Positions 44,295 through 55,992 of a DNA stretch of 64,000 nucleotides are shown piece after piece; positions within the stretch are counted from its first letter, which is position 1, and each line of letters begins with the position of its first letter. The stretch spans positions 4,082,833 to 4,146,832 of the forward strand of contig NW_020946557.1 in NCBI RefSeq assembly GCF_900497805.2, in the 5' to 3' direction. The stretch is from Vombatus ursinus (Eukaryota; Chordata; Mammalia; Diprotodontia; Vombatidae). The position numbers were made by a program, and so were the translations under genes. Under the pieces are notes generated by a model. That model ran no database searches. It worked only from the letters and a program-made list of their open reading frames with translations, and was not told the DNA's origin.

Positions 44295-45430
44295 AGGACG
44301 ATTAGATCAGGATTCTATCTTCTTTAGATGGACACCAGTGACTAACATCCCAGTTCCATTTAACTAGTTACCATCAACTAGATTTTATGAAGATATAGAA
44401 AGAAGTGCAAACATTCTTCCTAACACTGTGTGGGCACACTCTGTTCTTTACTACCTCAGTCCCTGGGAAGAATGGGCATAGATTAAACACAGTTGTTATA
44501 CAGTACTGGTTCCACCAAGTTCATGTCTAAATGTGGCATTGCTACTATGTGAGTCCTTGTTTCTGCTAATGCTGGCTGGGTCCTGAGGGTTATTCCTTAA
44601 AGTCTCGAAGTTATACTGAATGGTGGCAAGACCCACCATGGATTTGACTTTCAGATCTCCTCAGTGGTTCATTCTGACTTCTTGAAGCTCACAATCTCCA
44701 GTCTCCTCTGTTTCTACTGTCCACCTAAAATGAAATAACAAGGCGAAGGACAAATTCGTGGGGACAAATGTCAGCCTTGTATAGGGAGGGCCTGAGGTCT
44801 CTCCCCTCATAGCTTTTTCCCCCCTCCTTTCTCTGGGTGCCATAAGTCAGGAAGAAGTCATTCAAAAGAAGGGTGGGAAGCCCATTAGTATCTTTAAAAT
44901 CCCCATAGTCCAACCTACTCTACTGCAGCCAATCAAAGAGGTTTCTGTTCACTATGTGTTTAGCAGTAGGGACACAATTACACACATTCTAGACAGTTGC
45001 GTTTACTCCAAATCTCGGCAATGCACTTTCCTAGCATACCATCATGTCTCTCCCTGAAGTAAGCTCTCCAACTTCTTCCGTATGGGAAATTGCCTCAGCA
45101 GAACACTCTATGCATACTCTGGAGGCTCAAGCAGATGGCACTGGAGAGCAGACATATCAGGGATTGCCCTAGAACGCTGAGGGGGAGATAAGATGAGTGA
45201 CGCCAGAGAAACTTGCTACCTTGGTAATACTGTGAGGTATTTATTAGATGTGGGAGAGAGTAAAAATGTTATAGAAATGATTGAATTACAAAGTTAGAAT
45301 GATCTCCAGAGGTTTAATCCAACACTGACCTGAACAGAAATTTGCTCCACAATATCCAGGTGTAAGTTAAGAACCTCTAGTTAACAGGGCTATTATAATA
45401 ATGAGCCTAATATCAATGAGGGAATGTATG
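44295..45430. other. No recognised feature
   Basis: About 1.1 kb of repeat-poor, slightly GC-richer sequence with two short overlapping open frames (44661-44913, minus) of no recognisable family. It could be unique DNA or an unnamed repeat. Confidence 0.4.
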
Positions 45431-45439
45431 GTCATAGTT

Positions 45440-45520
45440 GGGGATGGGGGGAGAGGGAGGGAGGGAGGTGGAGAGAGAGGAAGAGGGAGAAGGAGAGGGA
45501 GAGGGAGAGGGGAGAAGAGA
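45440..45520 (+). repeat. G-rich purine tract with G-quadruplex pattern
   Basis: Begins 'ggggatggggggagaggg' and runs through GGGA and GGAGA units. From 45470 to 45520 it is all purine. Four or more G3+ runs lie within 30 bases. A 61-codon E/G-rich open frame over it is an artefact. Confidence 0.95.
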
Positions 45521-45839
45521 TGTTACAGGGGGTGAATCAACAGGGCTTATCTACTGGTTAGGTACAATAGATAAAAGAGAGGGAAGAGTCAAAGATAACA
45601 TTGGAGCTTTAACCATTTGGTAAGAGGTTATGCCACAGAAAGAAATTAAAAAAAAAAAGCAAACTAAAGAGGGAATTATAATGAATTTAGTGACCCTCAC
45701 AGAACACAAATGATATGGATCACAAGCTGAAAATTAGTGTTCTAAAACATATGGCTGGGCAAAATTTGAACTCAGGTCTTTCTTCCTGACTCCAAGGCTA
45801 CTTTGCATAAACTTCATATTTACTTACTTGTGTACATGT

Positions 45840-45950
45840 TATATTTTCTCTGTGGAATATAAGATCCTTGAAGATAAGGACTATTTTGTTTTAGCCATTG
45901 CATCTCTGCACTTAGCACATAGTATGTGTTTAATAATTTTTTTTAAAAAA
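45840..45950 (+). mobile_element. L2-type 3' end
   Basis: 'tggaatataagatccttgaa', 'tctctgcacttagcacatag' and 'tatgtgtttaataatt', then a T/A run. A reversed SINE scrap ('tttgaactcaggtctttctt') lies at 45757-45800. Confidence 0.75.
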
Positions 45951-46019
45951 AATCAAATTGTATAAGAAGGATTCAAAATGTAACAGATAAAATTCAAGAA
46001 ATTTAAGGGAAGAAAGAGA

Positions 46020-46175
46020 ACAAAAATTTTGATGATGAAGAAAGGTTTTGCATAGGAGGAGATAGTACCTGAGATGATCCTTGACAGATACCAGGGGTTC
46101 TAAGAAGCTGAAGTGAGAAAAAAAATACATTCCAGGCAGAAGAGACAGCCTATGCAAAAACCGAGGTGGGAGATG
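46020..46175 (-). mobile_element. L2 LINE C-terminal piece, antisense
   Basis: 'aggaggagatagtacctgag', 'atgatccttgacagatacca', 'acattccaggcagaagagac' and 'agcctatgcaaaaaccgagg'. Confidence 0.8.
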
Positions 46176-46539
46176 ACTTGCTGAATTCAGGGAGTAGGTT
46201 ACTTTGGCTTCCTTCCCTGCTTGCTTTGTCCCTAGCAAAGACAGTCTCCTCCCAGGCAACTTACTTCTTCAGTAGCACTTCAGGTGAGCTGATACAACCA
46301 CTCCCTAATTCCTCATGTTTTCCCTTCTCCCTTCCCCCCGCCAACCTCCCCAAGATGCAGAAATGGCTACTTACAGCTCTTTGCAGAAATGTGATTTAGT
46401 GGCAGATTCTCCTCATGTACCATATGCCAGTATGGGGGCTGGAAGATCGGATTTTATCCAGTGCAGAGTATCTGAATCATGGGCATTTGAGCTGCTCCTG
46501 GCTTTTGTTTCAGAAGAAAAATACAAGGAGTGAGGGGGG

Positions 46540-47010
46540 GGGATAGGGGACCACTAGGTGATCTAGGGACACTGGCATCATGACACTTCATTTTGAAGTG
46601 TCATCTGAAAATGAAAATGAATGCTAATAGTCATTCACAGTGCTTCACACATCCTGTATGAATTAGTTAAAAGTTAAGATGGTCCATGAGGGGATGTGTG
46701 AAACAGTGAAAGCCTATTAGCATGGTTTTTCATATTCAAATGCAATGATTGGCTTTCTTTTCCAGAAGCACACCAATTTATTTGAGCCTATCCAATGCTT
46801 GAAATTATACAGTTTCTAGAAGAGCAATTTATCAATACCTGTGTTATGCAGTCACGTGGAATATTTTATAAAAGTCAATGCATTCACAGCTAGCCGAGAA
46901 TAACCAGAAAGAAGATATTTATAGCAGGGTGACAAATAAAAGCCGTTTCCTCAGAAAACCTCTGCTACAATTTCTATTGATCAAAAGGAACAAAAATGTG
47001 AAACATATGA
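46540..47010. other. Repeat-free block with a perfect hairpin; possible conserved noncoding DNA
   Basis: Contains an 11-bp perfect stem with a 3-nt loop (46580-46604: ATGACACTTCA, TTT, TGAAGTGTCAT) and several TF-site-like words (ATGCAAAT-like 'caaatgcaatgattgg', 'gtcacgtgg'). No repeat family is recognisable. Conservation is not testable here. Confidence 0.35.
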
Positions 47011-47014
47011 ATTA

Positions 47015-47400
47015 GAAGTAAAGTAGATGACTGGCAAAGCACAGCACACAGTATCTGTGTGGTATGTATTTGCTTAGGGAAAGTAAGCAAGATTCCAAAT
47101 TAGACAAATGACAAGAAACAGTTTAAGTGAGCAAAAGGATTCTCCTTATGCTAACAGAGAGTACAAATGGCTGGACCTGGGAGAAGACAACATAACTCAG
47201 GCAAATTAGGACTAGTGTGTTCACTCACTTTTTTTGTAGTTAATGTAGTAGCTTATAAATGTAGTGGAAGTATCACAGCTCCAAGCTCTAAATGAGATCA
47301 ATATCTCTGCTTGCTCTTTTTTATTCTTGGTCTTTTAACACCTAGAAATCACTTAATCTCTGCAAGTGCTCAGAAAATGCTAGCATGTGTTACATATGTG
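47015..47400. other. No recognised feature
   Basis: Unique-looking sequence. Confidence 0.45.
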
Positions 47401-47401
47401 G

Positions 47402-47672
47402 CAACTTGTGCAACAGTGGATTGCATGGACTTGGAGCCAGGAAGACCCGAGTTCAAATGCTGCCTCAGACATAGAGAAGCTATATGACCTTGGGCAAGTC
47501 ATTTAACCTCTATTTGCCTCAGTTTCCTCACCTGTAAAAAGGCAAAAAATAATTGCACTTACATCCCAGAGTTATTGTGATGATCAATGGAGATAATATT
47601 TGTGTAAAACACTTAACACAGTACCTGAACCATAGTAGGCACTATATAAATGCTAACCGTCATCATCACTAC
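47402..47672 (+). repeat. Full-length MIR/CORE-type SINE
   Basis: 'agacccgagttcaaatgctg', 'tgaccttgggcaagtcattt', 'tcagtttcctcacctgtaaa', 'gttattgtgatgatcaatgg' and 'gtaggcactatataaatgct'. All parts are in order. Confidence 0.92.
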
Positions 47673-47804
47673 ACACAGACATGTGGGTCTTGTCACAGGA
47701 TTTCAATTATTGGTAACTGCATTCCAAAACAATTTGGTCTGAAAGGATATGTACTAGCTAGAGTCCCATTTTTATCACTTGGATAGGCAACAATTAGAGA
47801 AAGT

Positions 47805-47995
47805 TCAGTAAAGTATCAAGATCATTGGAATTTGTCGTCAGAGTGTTCAAATTATGGCTCTGCCGCTCATTATCAGGGTGATTTCAAGCAAGTCAGGTCA
47901 TTTAACTTCTGTGGGCTTTCTTAATTTCTGCTTCAGTAAAACTAAGGGTTGGGATTCATTCTAAGATCCAATCTAGCTTGAAATCTTATGATCTT
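47805..47995 (+). repeat. MIR-type SINE
   Basis: 'aattatggctctgccgctca', 'agcaagtcaggtcatttaac' and 'attctaagatccaatctagc'. Confidence 0.7.
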
Positions 47996-48387
47996 ATAAT
48001 TGTGTTAGTACTTTTACATACAAGTGGAGATCAAGAAGCAAAATAAACCAACCTGATATAAAGTGTTTCTTACAAAGTTTCCTGGATAAAGGCTTTTTAA
48101 AACTTTAAAAAAGAGTTGGTCATGGTCAGTGATGCAGGGAGATGGCTCTGAAAGGGGACTATCAGACTCCAAAGACCCTGACATATAATTTTGATCTTAA
48201 TCCTCATTTCATCTCTACCCTCTCTCACCCCAAATATGGGGATTCACAATTTGGCACATTGTCCCTTAGCTTATTGTGGTCCCATAGTGCAGCCCTATCT
48301 CCTATGCATATTCTGTTGACCCTATCTCAGCACTAACAAAGTATCAGAGGCAAAAGACTTTATGTTGGAAATGCAGCAGGGGAAGAA

Positions 48388-48578
48388 CCATGGAATATTG
48401 GGAAAAGTGCTGGATTTTGGTATTGGAGGACCGAAGTTTGAATACTGGATACTTTCTAAGTAAATTTGGCTAAGTCGCTCCACTTCTGGGGATACTGGTT
48501 CATCTGGAAAATTGTGGGGTGGGGTCAGATAGCCTCTATAATCCATTCCAACTCTAAAAGTGTGATGCTATGATCTTA
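48388..48578 (+). repeat. tRNA-headed SINE
   Basis: 'ggaatattgggaaaagtgct', 'gaccgaagtttgaatactgg', 'ttcatctggaaaattgtggg' and 'ccattccaactctaaaagtg'. Confidence 0.72.
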
Positions 48579-48619
48579 AAGGAAATAATGGTGACAAAAG
48601 TAGGAATGAAGGAGACTTA

Positions 48620-50020
48620 ACATCACTTGATCTCCAGCTATACTATATGGAAGTAATCATCAAAACTCCTTGGAATTTATAAAATAGAAAATCAGTGGAG
48701 ACAAATAAGACCTGGAAGCAAAGGCCACAGTCCAATGTTTGAAAACCAAAGAAAACAAACTATTTTCAGAAGAATTTTCTACTCAAGAAGAACTGTTAGA
48801 AGAAATGAAAAGAAATTTGTCAGAAAATAGGTTCAGAACAGAATCTCACATCATATACCATAGTAATATCCAATTGGATGAGCAACCGAAATATTAGGTG
48901 GCAATTCATCAAGTATTATAGTAATATAGAAAGATGTGCCCTCCACAATTATGGCTAGGAAGAAAATTCTTAACCAAACAAGCAATAGAGAAGATCATAG
49001 AAGATGAAAGCAATTTTGATGATCTAAAATTGAAAAGTAATTTTGCTTGGATACAATCATTGGAGCTAGTATAAGACATTTTTGAATGGAGGAAAATCTT
49101 TGCACCATTTTTGGTGCACCATTTCAGATATTTGTGAAAAGTCTGATATTCAATATGTATACAGAATTGAAACAAATAAATAACCCTAAGAACCATTCTG
49201 TAGATAGTTAACTAGATAGATAAATATATACCCATATGCATATGCACATATGAAATAGTTATCAAAAGTAGAAAGGTAAACTATCAAGAATCATATGAAA
49301 ATAAGCTTCAAAATTAATAACAATAATAACTGCTTACAAGAGTGATCTTGCACAAGTCACCTAATTCTGAAAACAACATTTTCTCATACTATAATAATAG
49401 ACAGCATTTACATAGCACTTCAGCATTTGTAAAGTTCTTCACAAATATTACCTCATCTGTAAAATGAGGAGTTTGTATGAGACGGCTTCTGAGGTCCTCC
49501 TAGTTCCAGATCTACGGTCTTAAGATTCTAAACACAAATTAAAACAGTTCTGAGCTTTCAGTTCATTCCAATCCACTTGGCAAAGATGGTAAAGGACGGG
49601 AATAGTCAAATAGTAATGGATTGTAATAATATAGACAGACCAATTTACTTTTTGACAGAGCTGTAAATTAGTCCAATACTCCTATAAAACATCTGGAATT
49701 AGATAAAAAAATTCAATAATCCCTTTATTTTGCACATAACCCAACAAGGTCCAATTCTCACCAAAATATTCCTAGTAGAACTCCTACGAATAATAGCAAA
49801 AACTTGAAACAAGGTAGAGACAACAAGTTGGGAATGGATAGACAAATTGCCATACGTGAATGTAATATTATTACGATGTGAAAGACTGCTAATGCAATGC
49901 ATACAAAGACACTTGGGAAGATCGTTATGAACTGATTCTGAATGAAGAACCCGGAAAACAGTATATACCGTGATTATAAATATGTAAACAAAAGCAATAC
50001 CTTAAAGTACATCTGAATTT
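48620..50020 (+). mobile_element. LINE-1 ORF2 3' part, old
   Basis: ORF2 landmarks in order: 'agtaatcatcaaaactcctt', 'tcagtggagacaaataagac', 'tatggctaggaagaaaattc', 'agcaatagagaagatcatag', 'gataaatatatac' (microsatellite), 'tagcaaaaacttgaaacaag', 'ttgggaatggatagacaaat' and 'tatgaactgattctgaatga'. In the family this is the C-terminal end of the reverse transcriptase protein. SINE pieces at 49340-49540 interrupt it. Frames are broken. Confidence 0.78.
49340..49540 (+). repeat. SINE with a reversed MIR scrap inside, nested in L1
   Basis: The outer + SINE is 'agtgatcttgcacaagtcac' and, later, 'tctgtaaaatgaggagtttg' and 'ggtcctcctagttccagatc'. The inner reversed piece is 'acagcatttacatagcactt' to 'cacaaatattacctca' (49391-49452). 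Confidence 0.7.
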
Positions 50021-50384
50021 AAATTACATGATCGATCTTGATTTTAGAAGACAGAGGAGGAAGTCTGGGTCGTCATCTAAGTAGAGAAGTAAGGAACTAT
50101 GGGTACAGATTGCTGCATATATGGTTGCTGTGTCAGCTGATTTCGCTTGACTGCTTTTCTTTTTCACAAGGGAGGGTTCTGGGACATTGCATATCAAAGA
50201 AATATTGTGGTATAAAAATCATCAACAACAAAACTTTAATAAAACCCAGTTTATTCAGAGCAGTTTAAATTTCTGAGGATCTGAGGGGAATGGTTGCAAA
50301 GAAACTTAATTTGTTGAGGTAGAAATAATAGACATTATAAATAACGAACTGATCAGCTAACGGTATTGTGAAGATTCTGCCACT

Positions 50385-50790
50385 TATTATCAACCAACAA
50401 ATATTTATTAAAAGTTTATTATGTTCCAAGCACTGTGCTAGGCATCAGGAATACAAAAACAAGAAATAATATCCTAAAGGAGTCTATATTCTATCAGAGG
50501 AGACAATGTGCATATATATTACTAGATACAGAATTTTTACAAAATGAACAACAGGTAATTTTGGGTGGTATGGAACTAGCAGTTTGGGGGATAATGAAGG
50601 ACTTCATATAAAAGGTAATGCTTGAGCTGAGTCTTGAAAGAAGTAAAAATTTTAAAATACAGAAGTAAGGAAGGAGTACATTCCAGGCATTGGGGGTGCC
50701 CAATGCCAAGCCAAGGCAATGAGAAATGTGCTGTGCATGAGGAATAGGGAGAAGATCATGCCTTGTCAAGACCCAGCCCTGGACTTCTCT
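50385..50790 (-). mobile_element. L2 LINE 3' part, antisense
   Basis: 'aagcactgtgctaggcatca', 'ctaaaggagtctatattcta', 'tgcttgagctgagtcttgaa', 'gtacattccaggcattgggg' and 'gccaaggcaatgagaaatgt'. A 102-codon minus-strand frame is part of this fossil. Confidence 0.75.
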
Positions 50791-51059
50791 CATGATCCAC
50801 ATCCTTCATTCCTATTCATGTGCTGCTTGATGATGCTGAAGGAAATCATGAAACCCTGTTTACTATTATATGTAATATGTTACATAAATTTACAAATGTA
50901 TGTAATATAAATTCAACTAGGTTATCTCTACAGCAAGGCAAATATACTATCTCTCCTTATTTAATTTACTATCCTAATTTCCATAGTAGTTATTCAAAAA
51001 CTTGTCTCTCCTCAAGGGTCCTATAGTACCCTTTCCCCTTCCCCTTTCAGTTAAAGATC

Positions 51060-51990
51060 TCACCTCATATTTAACAAAAAAAGAAAAAGTGGGATCATTT
51101 GCCACAAGTTCTCCCTTGTCCCCTCCTCTTCATCTTACATTACTCACATAACTTTGTCTACTATCTCCTCTTTAACCCCATCTCACATGAAGAAGCAGTC
51201 TTTTTCTTTTCCAAGGCAAAACCACTCTATGTACTCACTTATTCTCAACTCATCCAGGCTTATTCAGTAAATGTTACCCTTTGTCATTCCAATTCCCTCT
51301 CGTATCTTCAGCATCTTCTATGGTCTTCCCTTCCTGGCTACCTGCAAACACTCCTATGTCTTCCTCATCCTTAAAAATCCCTCACTTAATCTGACCATCC
51401 TCACTAGCTATTAACCTATATCTCTGCTCCCCTTTGTGGCTAAATTCCTTGAAAAAGCCATTTACAATTGGTGCCTCCATTTACTCTTCTCTCATTCTCT
51501 TCTAAACTCTCTGAGCAATCTGGGTTACCAATGATCTCTTAATTACCAACTCTAATTGCCTTTTTTCAGTTTTAGTTTTCCTTTACCACTCTGTAGAATG
51601 TGACACAGTTGAACACAATCTCCTCCTAGATTTTCTCTCCTTTAGAGTTTTCATGACAGTTCTCTCCTGGTTCTCCTCATGTCTACCCAACTGCTCTTCT
51701 TAGCCTTCACTGGTTATTTATCCATGTCATGCTCACTATCCATGAGTATCCCACCAGGCCCTGTCTAAGGTCCCCTTCTCTTTTCACTCTATGCTAATCT
51801 CACTTGTTGATCTCATCAGCTCCCATGGGTTCAATTATTTTCTATATGCAGAGGATTCCCTGTACTGTATTTCCAGCCCAAGTCTCTCTGCTGAGCTTCA
51901 GCCTTGTATTACCAATTGCCTCTTGTACATCTTAAATTGGACTTCCTATAGGAAATACATATACCAGAAAATAAGCCTTAACCAAATATA
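51060..51990 (+). mobile_element. L2 LINE reverse-transcriptase fossil, sense
   Basis: Continuous L2 ORF2 text. It has the pre-palm region ('gcatcttctatggtcttccc', 'ttcctggctacctgcaaaca'), 'tatatctctgctcccctttg' (family YRPISLLP), 'gctaaattccttgaaaaagc' (AKLLEKA), motif A region near 51600, and the palm at 51791-51900 with DLISSHGFNYFLYAEDSLY. The catalytic YADD box reads YAED at 51845-51856. The copy stops near 51990. Frames are broken elsewhere. Confidence 0.9.
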
Positions 51991-52338
51991 TCTCCCCAAT
52001 TATTCTTGGCTCTTGAATTTTCCATGATTATTTACTTTTGGGGATTATAGTTACTGACGACAGTTGATAGAACTTTGATGTTAAATGGAAGAGGTTAAAT
52101 ATTAGCTCAAACTAGTACATTCCGAATTCCTAGTAGTGGACAGTGTTCTACATCAATACGACACAGAATGGATAAGCTTTGATGGTTAGAAGGCAAGGAA
52201 AAAGTGAGACTCATGTAACATTGCCTGACTCTGATGGAGTCTATGATAAGGAGTTCTAAAGAGTGAAGGAATAGTAAATTGAACAAATTAGAGATGGAAC
52301 GGTAGTGAGAAAACTGCATTTCACAATTTTGGTATAGG

Positions 52339-52579
52339 CAGGGGTGTGCTGGTAAATGTTTAACAACTGGTTTTCTGGAAAAAATGTATGCATGACACTC
52401 TTTTAAGTTTGATCTGCAGTATTAACATTTTCTCTATCAATCTCTTAAATATAGACAACCAAAGAATCAACAAATTAAGCCCTGATTTGTAGCATTTTCC
52501 CGTTTCTGAGGTATAGATACACTGAAAATTTAACATTTGGCATTCATAAACCATTGAAACTGTCTTGAGCCCACCCCTG
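52339..52579. mobile_element. Nonautonomous hAT-type transposon, 241 bp
   Basis: Terminal inverted repeats 'caggggtgtgctgg' (left) and 'cttgagcccacccctg' (right; its complement begins CAGGGGTGGGCT). They are flanked by 8-bp sites 'ggtatagg' (52331-52338) and 'ggtgtaag' (52580-52587), which match at 6 of 8 positions. The inside is AT-rich with no coding capacity. It resembles an old mammalian MER-type hAT family; I do not give a family name. Confidence 0.8.
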
Positions 52580-52589
52580 GGTGTAAGCC

Positions 52590-53450
52590 TGTCCACTTCC
52601 TCTTTCCCAAATCTGTGATAAATGTTCTGCTGATCCAGTAAGCAGACCACAAGTTGATGAGAGGACAGTATGAAGCAAAATTGTATGGGAGGGAGAAAGA
52701 CAGTAGATAAATCCTAAAGTTGTGGGCTCAGGAAAATCCTATTGGACAATTTCCTACATCACCATTTCCTCCAGAATAATCAGTCCTAGGAGAACTGGTT
52801 TTGCTGATTACTCACAAAATCGTTTAGATAGGGGAGTGGTCCTTAATTCTATCTATAACCATGGCTTGGCCTCAGGCCCTAGAACCAACTCAATGCCTAA
52901 ATAAGATAAATATAAAGGTTAAATCTGTTAGGTATCTCATAATCAAGCAGGAAAATCAGAACCAAGGTACTACAGGTAACACCTGAAACAAGTGATCTTT
53001 AGCCACCAATCCCCTATTTGTCCCTGTTTAGAATTTTAGATACTCTAGGACTAGGCCTTTGTTTTGTGTTTTTGCCAGTTGAAATCCTGCCACAAACTCT
53101 AGCTCTTGTGGCTGAGTCTCCAAACTCTACTGGACTACTATTGACCTGTTTGAATCTCTGTTCAGTACCATTCACAGTGATTTATCTGTGTATTCTGAGC
53201 CATCACTTTACTAACCATCATTTAACACCCCCCCCCATGTCAACTATATCTGCTTAGATCAGCTTATATTGCTGGCTATTCATTTTCCTAGTTCTCCAAA
53301 CTACAGTATAGATTTCCTTCTAGTCTATTGCTGAGATAGTTTTGGTTTACCAGTTCCACCCATGTGGTCTGTCTATTCTTTGGGTCTCAGTCTTCCTTGG
53401 TCCAGCATATTTGACATTCATTGATCCCAATTTGGATAAGTTTAACTTAT
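52590..53450. other. No recognised feature
   Basis: Unique-looking sequence with a C9 run near 53230. Short open frames (60-79 codons) have no family signature. Confidence 0.45.
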
Positions 53451-53454
53451 AAAA

Positions 53455-53682
53455 GGGGGTAGCTAGATGGCACAATGGATAGAGTGCCAGGCCTGGAGTC
53501 AGGAACACTCATTTCCCCAAATTCAAATCTGGTCATACACTAGCTATGTGATCAATCTCCTCATCTGTGAAATGAACTGGAGAAGACATGGCAAACCACT
53601 CCAGTATCTTTGCCAAGAAAACTCCAAATGGGGTCACGAAGAATTGGACATAACTGAAAAAAAATGACTGAACAAGAACAAC
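53455..53682 (+). repeat. tRNA/CORE-SINE with RTE-type tail
   Basis: Head 'gtagctagatggcacaatgg', 'caaattcaaatctggtcata', tail 'atggcaaaccactccagtat', 'ggggtcacgaagaattggac' and 'actgaacaagaac'. A core segment is deleted. A 66-codon open frame inside is not a gene. Confidence 0.92.
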
Positions 53683-53740
53683 TGAATTTGCAAAACACCC
53701 ATTAGGTATAGAGTACCCACTGATGGAGCTAAAAAGGAAC

Positions 53741-53750
53741 NNNNNNNNNN
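53741..53750. other. Assembly gap (10 N)
   Basis: Ten undetermined bases. I see no repetition of its flanks elsewhere in the window. Confidence 0.99.
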
Positions 53751-53754
53751 AACT

Positions 53755-54730
53755 TAGCCATGCAGAGAAGTTTTGTTTTTGTTTTTGAACTATACTATTC
53801 ATCAGCTGTGTTTAGCCAGCTGGCTACTCGCCAGTGACTACGGAGTACTGCAAATGCAGAATAGTGAATTGGAATGGAGATCATCCAGTCCAAAACTATA
53901 ATTCTGTAGATGAGAAAACTGCTTGAGAACCTTGGTGATCACACCCAAACAAAGGCTTCAAGTTGAAATACTGGCTCCTGTCCAGACAGATCTTGATCTG
54001 TGTTCAAGTCTAATCAAATCATAAATTGGAAGTTAGCACCACAGTTACCTGGCACCAGGAAGCTCTGTGGATGACATCAGGAAGATTTCAAATAATGATT
54101 TTGTCTCTGATGTTCTGAATTAGTAAGTCAGAAGAAATAAGACAGGCTTCACTAATGCAACTAAACGAATCTGAGTTTGCCAGTTTTGTTAATATGAATC
54201 CTGTTACAATGATAACATCAGTAATTTAATTAAAGTCTATTACAGATGGAAACAGTTCTACCCACACCATTATTTGAAAGTCTAATGATTCTGTTGATTT
54301 CAATTTCATTGATAAAAGTGAAACATTTTAAAAAATTCCCACGTTGAGCCCTTTGAGCTACTACTTTGTTAGATTTTAAAAAGAAAATGAAATTTAAGAC
54401 TATATTATAAAAAATCCATTTTAGAACAATTTGAATCAATGTGCTAGTATCAGACAACAACAACAAAAAGAATTATATTCAGAAAATCGATGACATTCAA
54501 AATAATAGCGTGGGGTTTCCTTACTAGGAGGCTAACTCAGAAAATGGGTTTGACTTTTATTTAAAGTAACTCAGTTATGGGGAGGCAGCAGTACATCCTT
54601 TTCTACAATATGATGTAGCTAGCTTAAGATTCCATCGAACACTAACATTGTAGGATTCTAAGAATTTGTGAACCTAGACAAATAACTAAGTGCCATACTA
54701 TGTGAGCTTATATTGTGGCTGCTTATCAGA
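53755..54730. other. No recognised feature
   Basis: AT-rich, unique-looking. A faint reversed SINE trace at about 53878-53960 ('atcatccagtccaaaactat', 'gtagatgagaaaactgc'). Confidence 0.45.
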
Positions 54731-54734
54731 GAAG

Positions 54735-54975
54735 CTTAGAAGTCATTTAATCAAATTTTTTACTCAGTGAAAGAATCCTTCTTATATTGGTTCCTTCTTA
54801 GACACATCCAGTGATGAAGGACCCAATATCTCACAAGACAGCCCACTCCATTTTTGGCCAGAATGAGCTGAGTCAGAGCCTGCTTTCCTGTAACTTTAGT
54901 CCTTCCCTCTGAAGCGACATTAAAAAAAATAAGAAGTTAACTCCTTCTAGGTACCCTGTAAATCTTCTAGTCCAG
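54735..54975 (-). mobile_element. CR1/L3 fragment, antisense
   Basis: 'agacacatccagtgatgaag', 'gacccaatatctcacaagac', 'agcccactccatttttggcc' and 'ctttcctgtaactttagtcc' are antisense CR1/L3 landmarks in order. Confidence 0.78.
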
Positions 54976-55362
54976 GTTGTACATGGTTTAACTTAGAATT
55001 TGATAGCTGTTCAGTAAAAAATATTTACTTCCTGGAAAAAAAAACCCTCTATTTTAAAAGCTTGTTGATATAGAGCTAAATATTGGGGAGCATTAAGGAC
55101 AAAGAATCGACATTAATTAAAATTGCTGTAATTTTCATGGTTAAATTAATGCTAGATAATTGTTTTGCCTCATAGCTAAAGACCCTAACTTCCAAAACAG
55201 GTAAAGACAAAATAAACCCAAGTATTTTAATTATATTTACAGATTACTAAGAAAATTGTTTAATAGGGTCTGCCTTAATTAGAAGCATTAGTAAATGAAA
55301 ATGTGTTTGAGTTTTCCTTACTAGGTTTGAATTTTACTTCAGGGACATATCTAATTCATGTG

Positions 55363-55436
55363 AATAATAATAATAACATTTATACAGCACTTTAAGATTT
55401 ACGAAGCACTTTACAAATGTTAACTCATTTGATGCA
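55363..55436 (-). repeat. MIR fragment, antisense
   Basis: 'aataacatttatacagcact', 'acgaagcactttacaaatgt' and 'taactcatttgatgc'. Confidence 0.85.
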
Positions 55437-55439
55437 TTG

Positions 55440-55985
55440 GTTACTCTAATCAAGGAATTGCTCTGTCTACGCTTATGCTGAATTAGTCAGTAGACAGGAC
55501 ATTTCAGCAGGACTTAAGTGTTAGTGGGATATAGTTCAATGTGAAAATAGTCACTGAAGGCTTGTTCTGATTCATGTTTATTGAAGAGCTCAGATATAGG
55601 GTATGGCCAATTTGGGAGAGGGAAAATTAAACATGAGACAAGATATAAAAATCAGAGATAGAGATCCCATTCATTACAGGCAAGAAAGACCACAGGACTA
55701 TTCAGAATACATGGTAGAAACAAGATACTAGATAGTGCATAATACTTGGTAGCCCCAGGATGTAAGGCAGGCTTTCACAAGCATAGCAGAATAAAGCTCT
55801 GATTATAGAATAGAACCGTGGATGACAAAGAGGGATAATTGTATTTCTCTGATGACAAGCTGGGGCAAATGAGTCCTTTTAAATTAGAGCCAGCTCAGTT
55901 TCACTTGGATAATTCAACCTATGAGATAGAACCTGACAGATCTTTAAAGGACCAGGTATTTGACTTCTGGACTGGGTAAGAGGAA
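55440..55985. other. No recognised feature
   Basis: Unclassified sequence, locally purine-rich. Could be an unnamed repeat. Confidence 0.4.
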
Positions 55986-55992
55986 AAGACCT

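Noticed and set aside
53467-53667. 66-codon frame (+)
   Set aside because: Lies entirely inside a CORE-SINE with an RTE-type tail.
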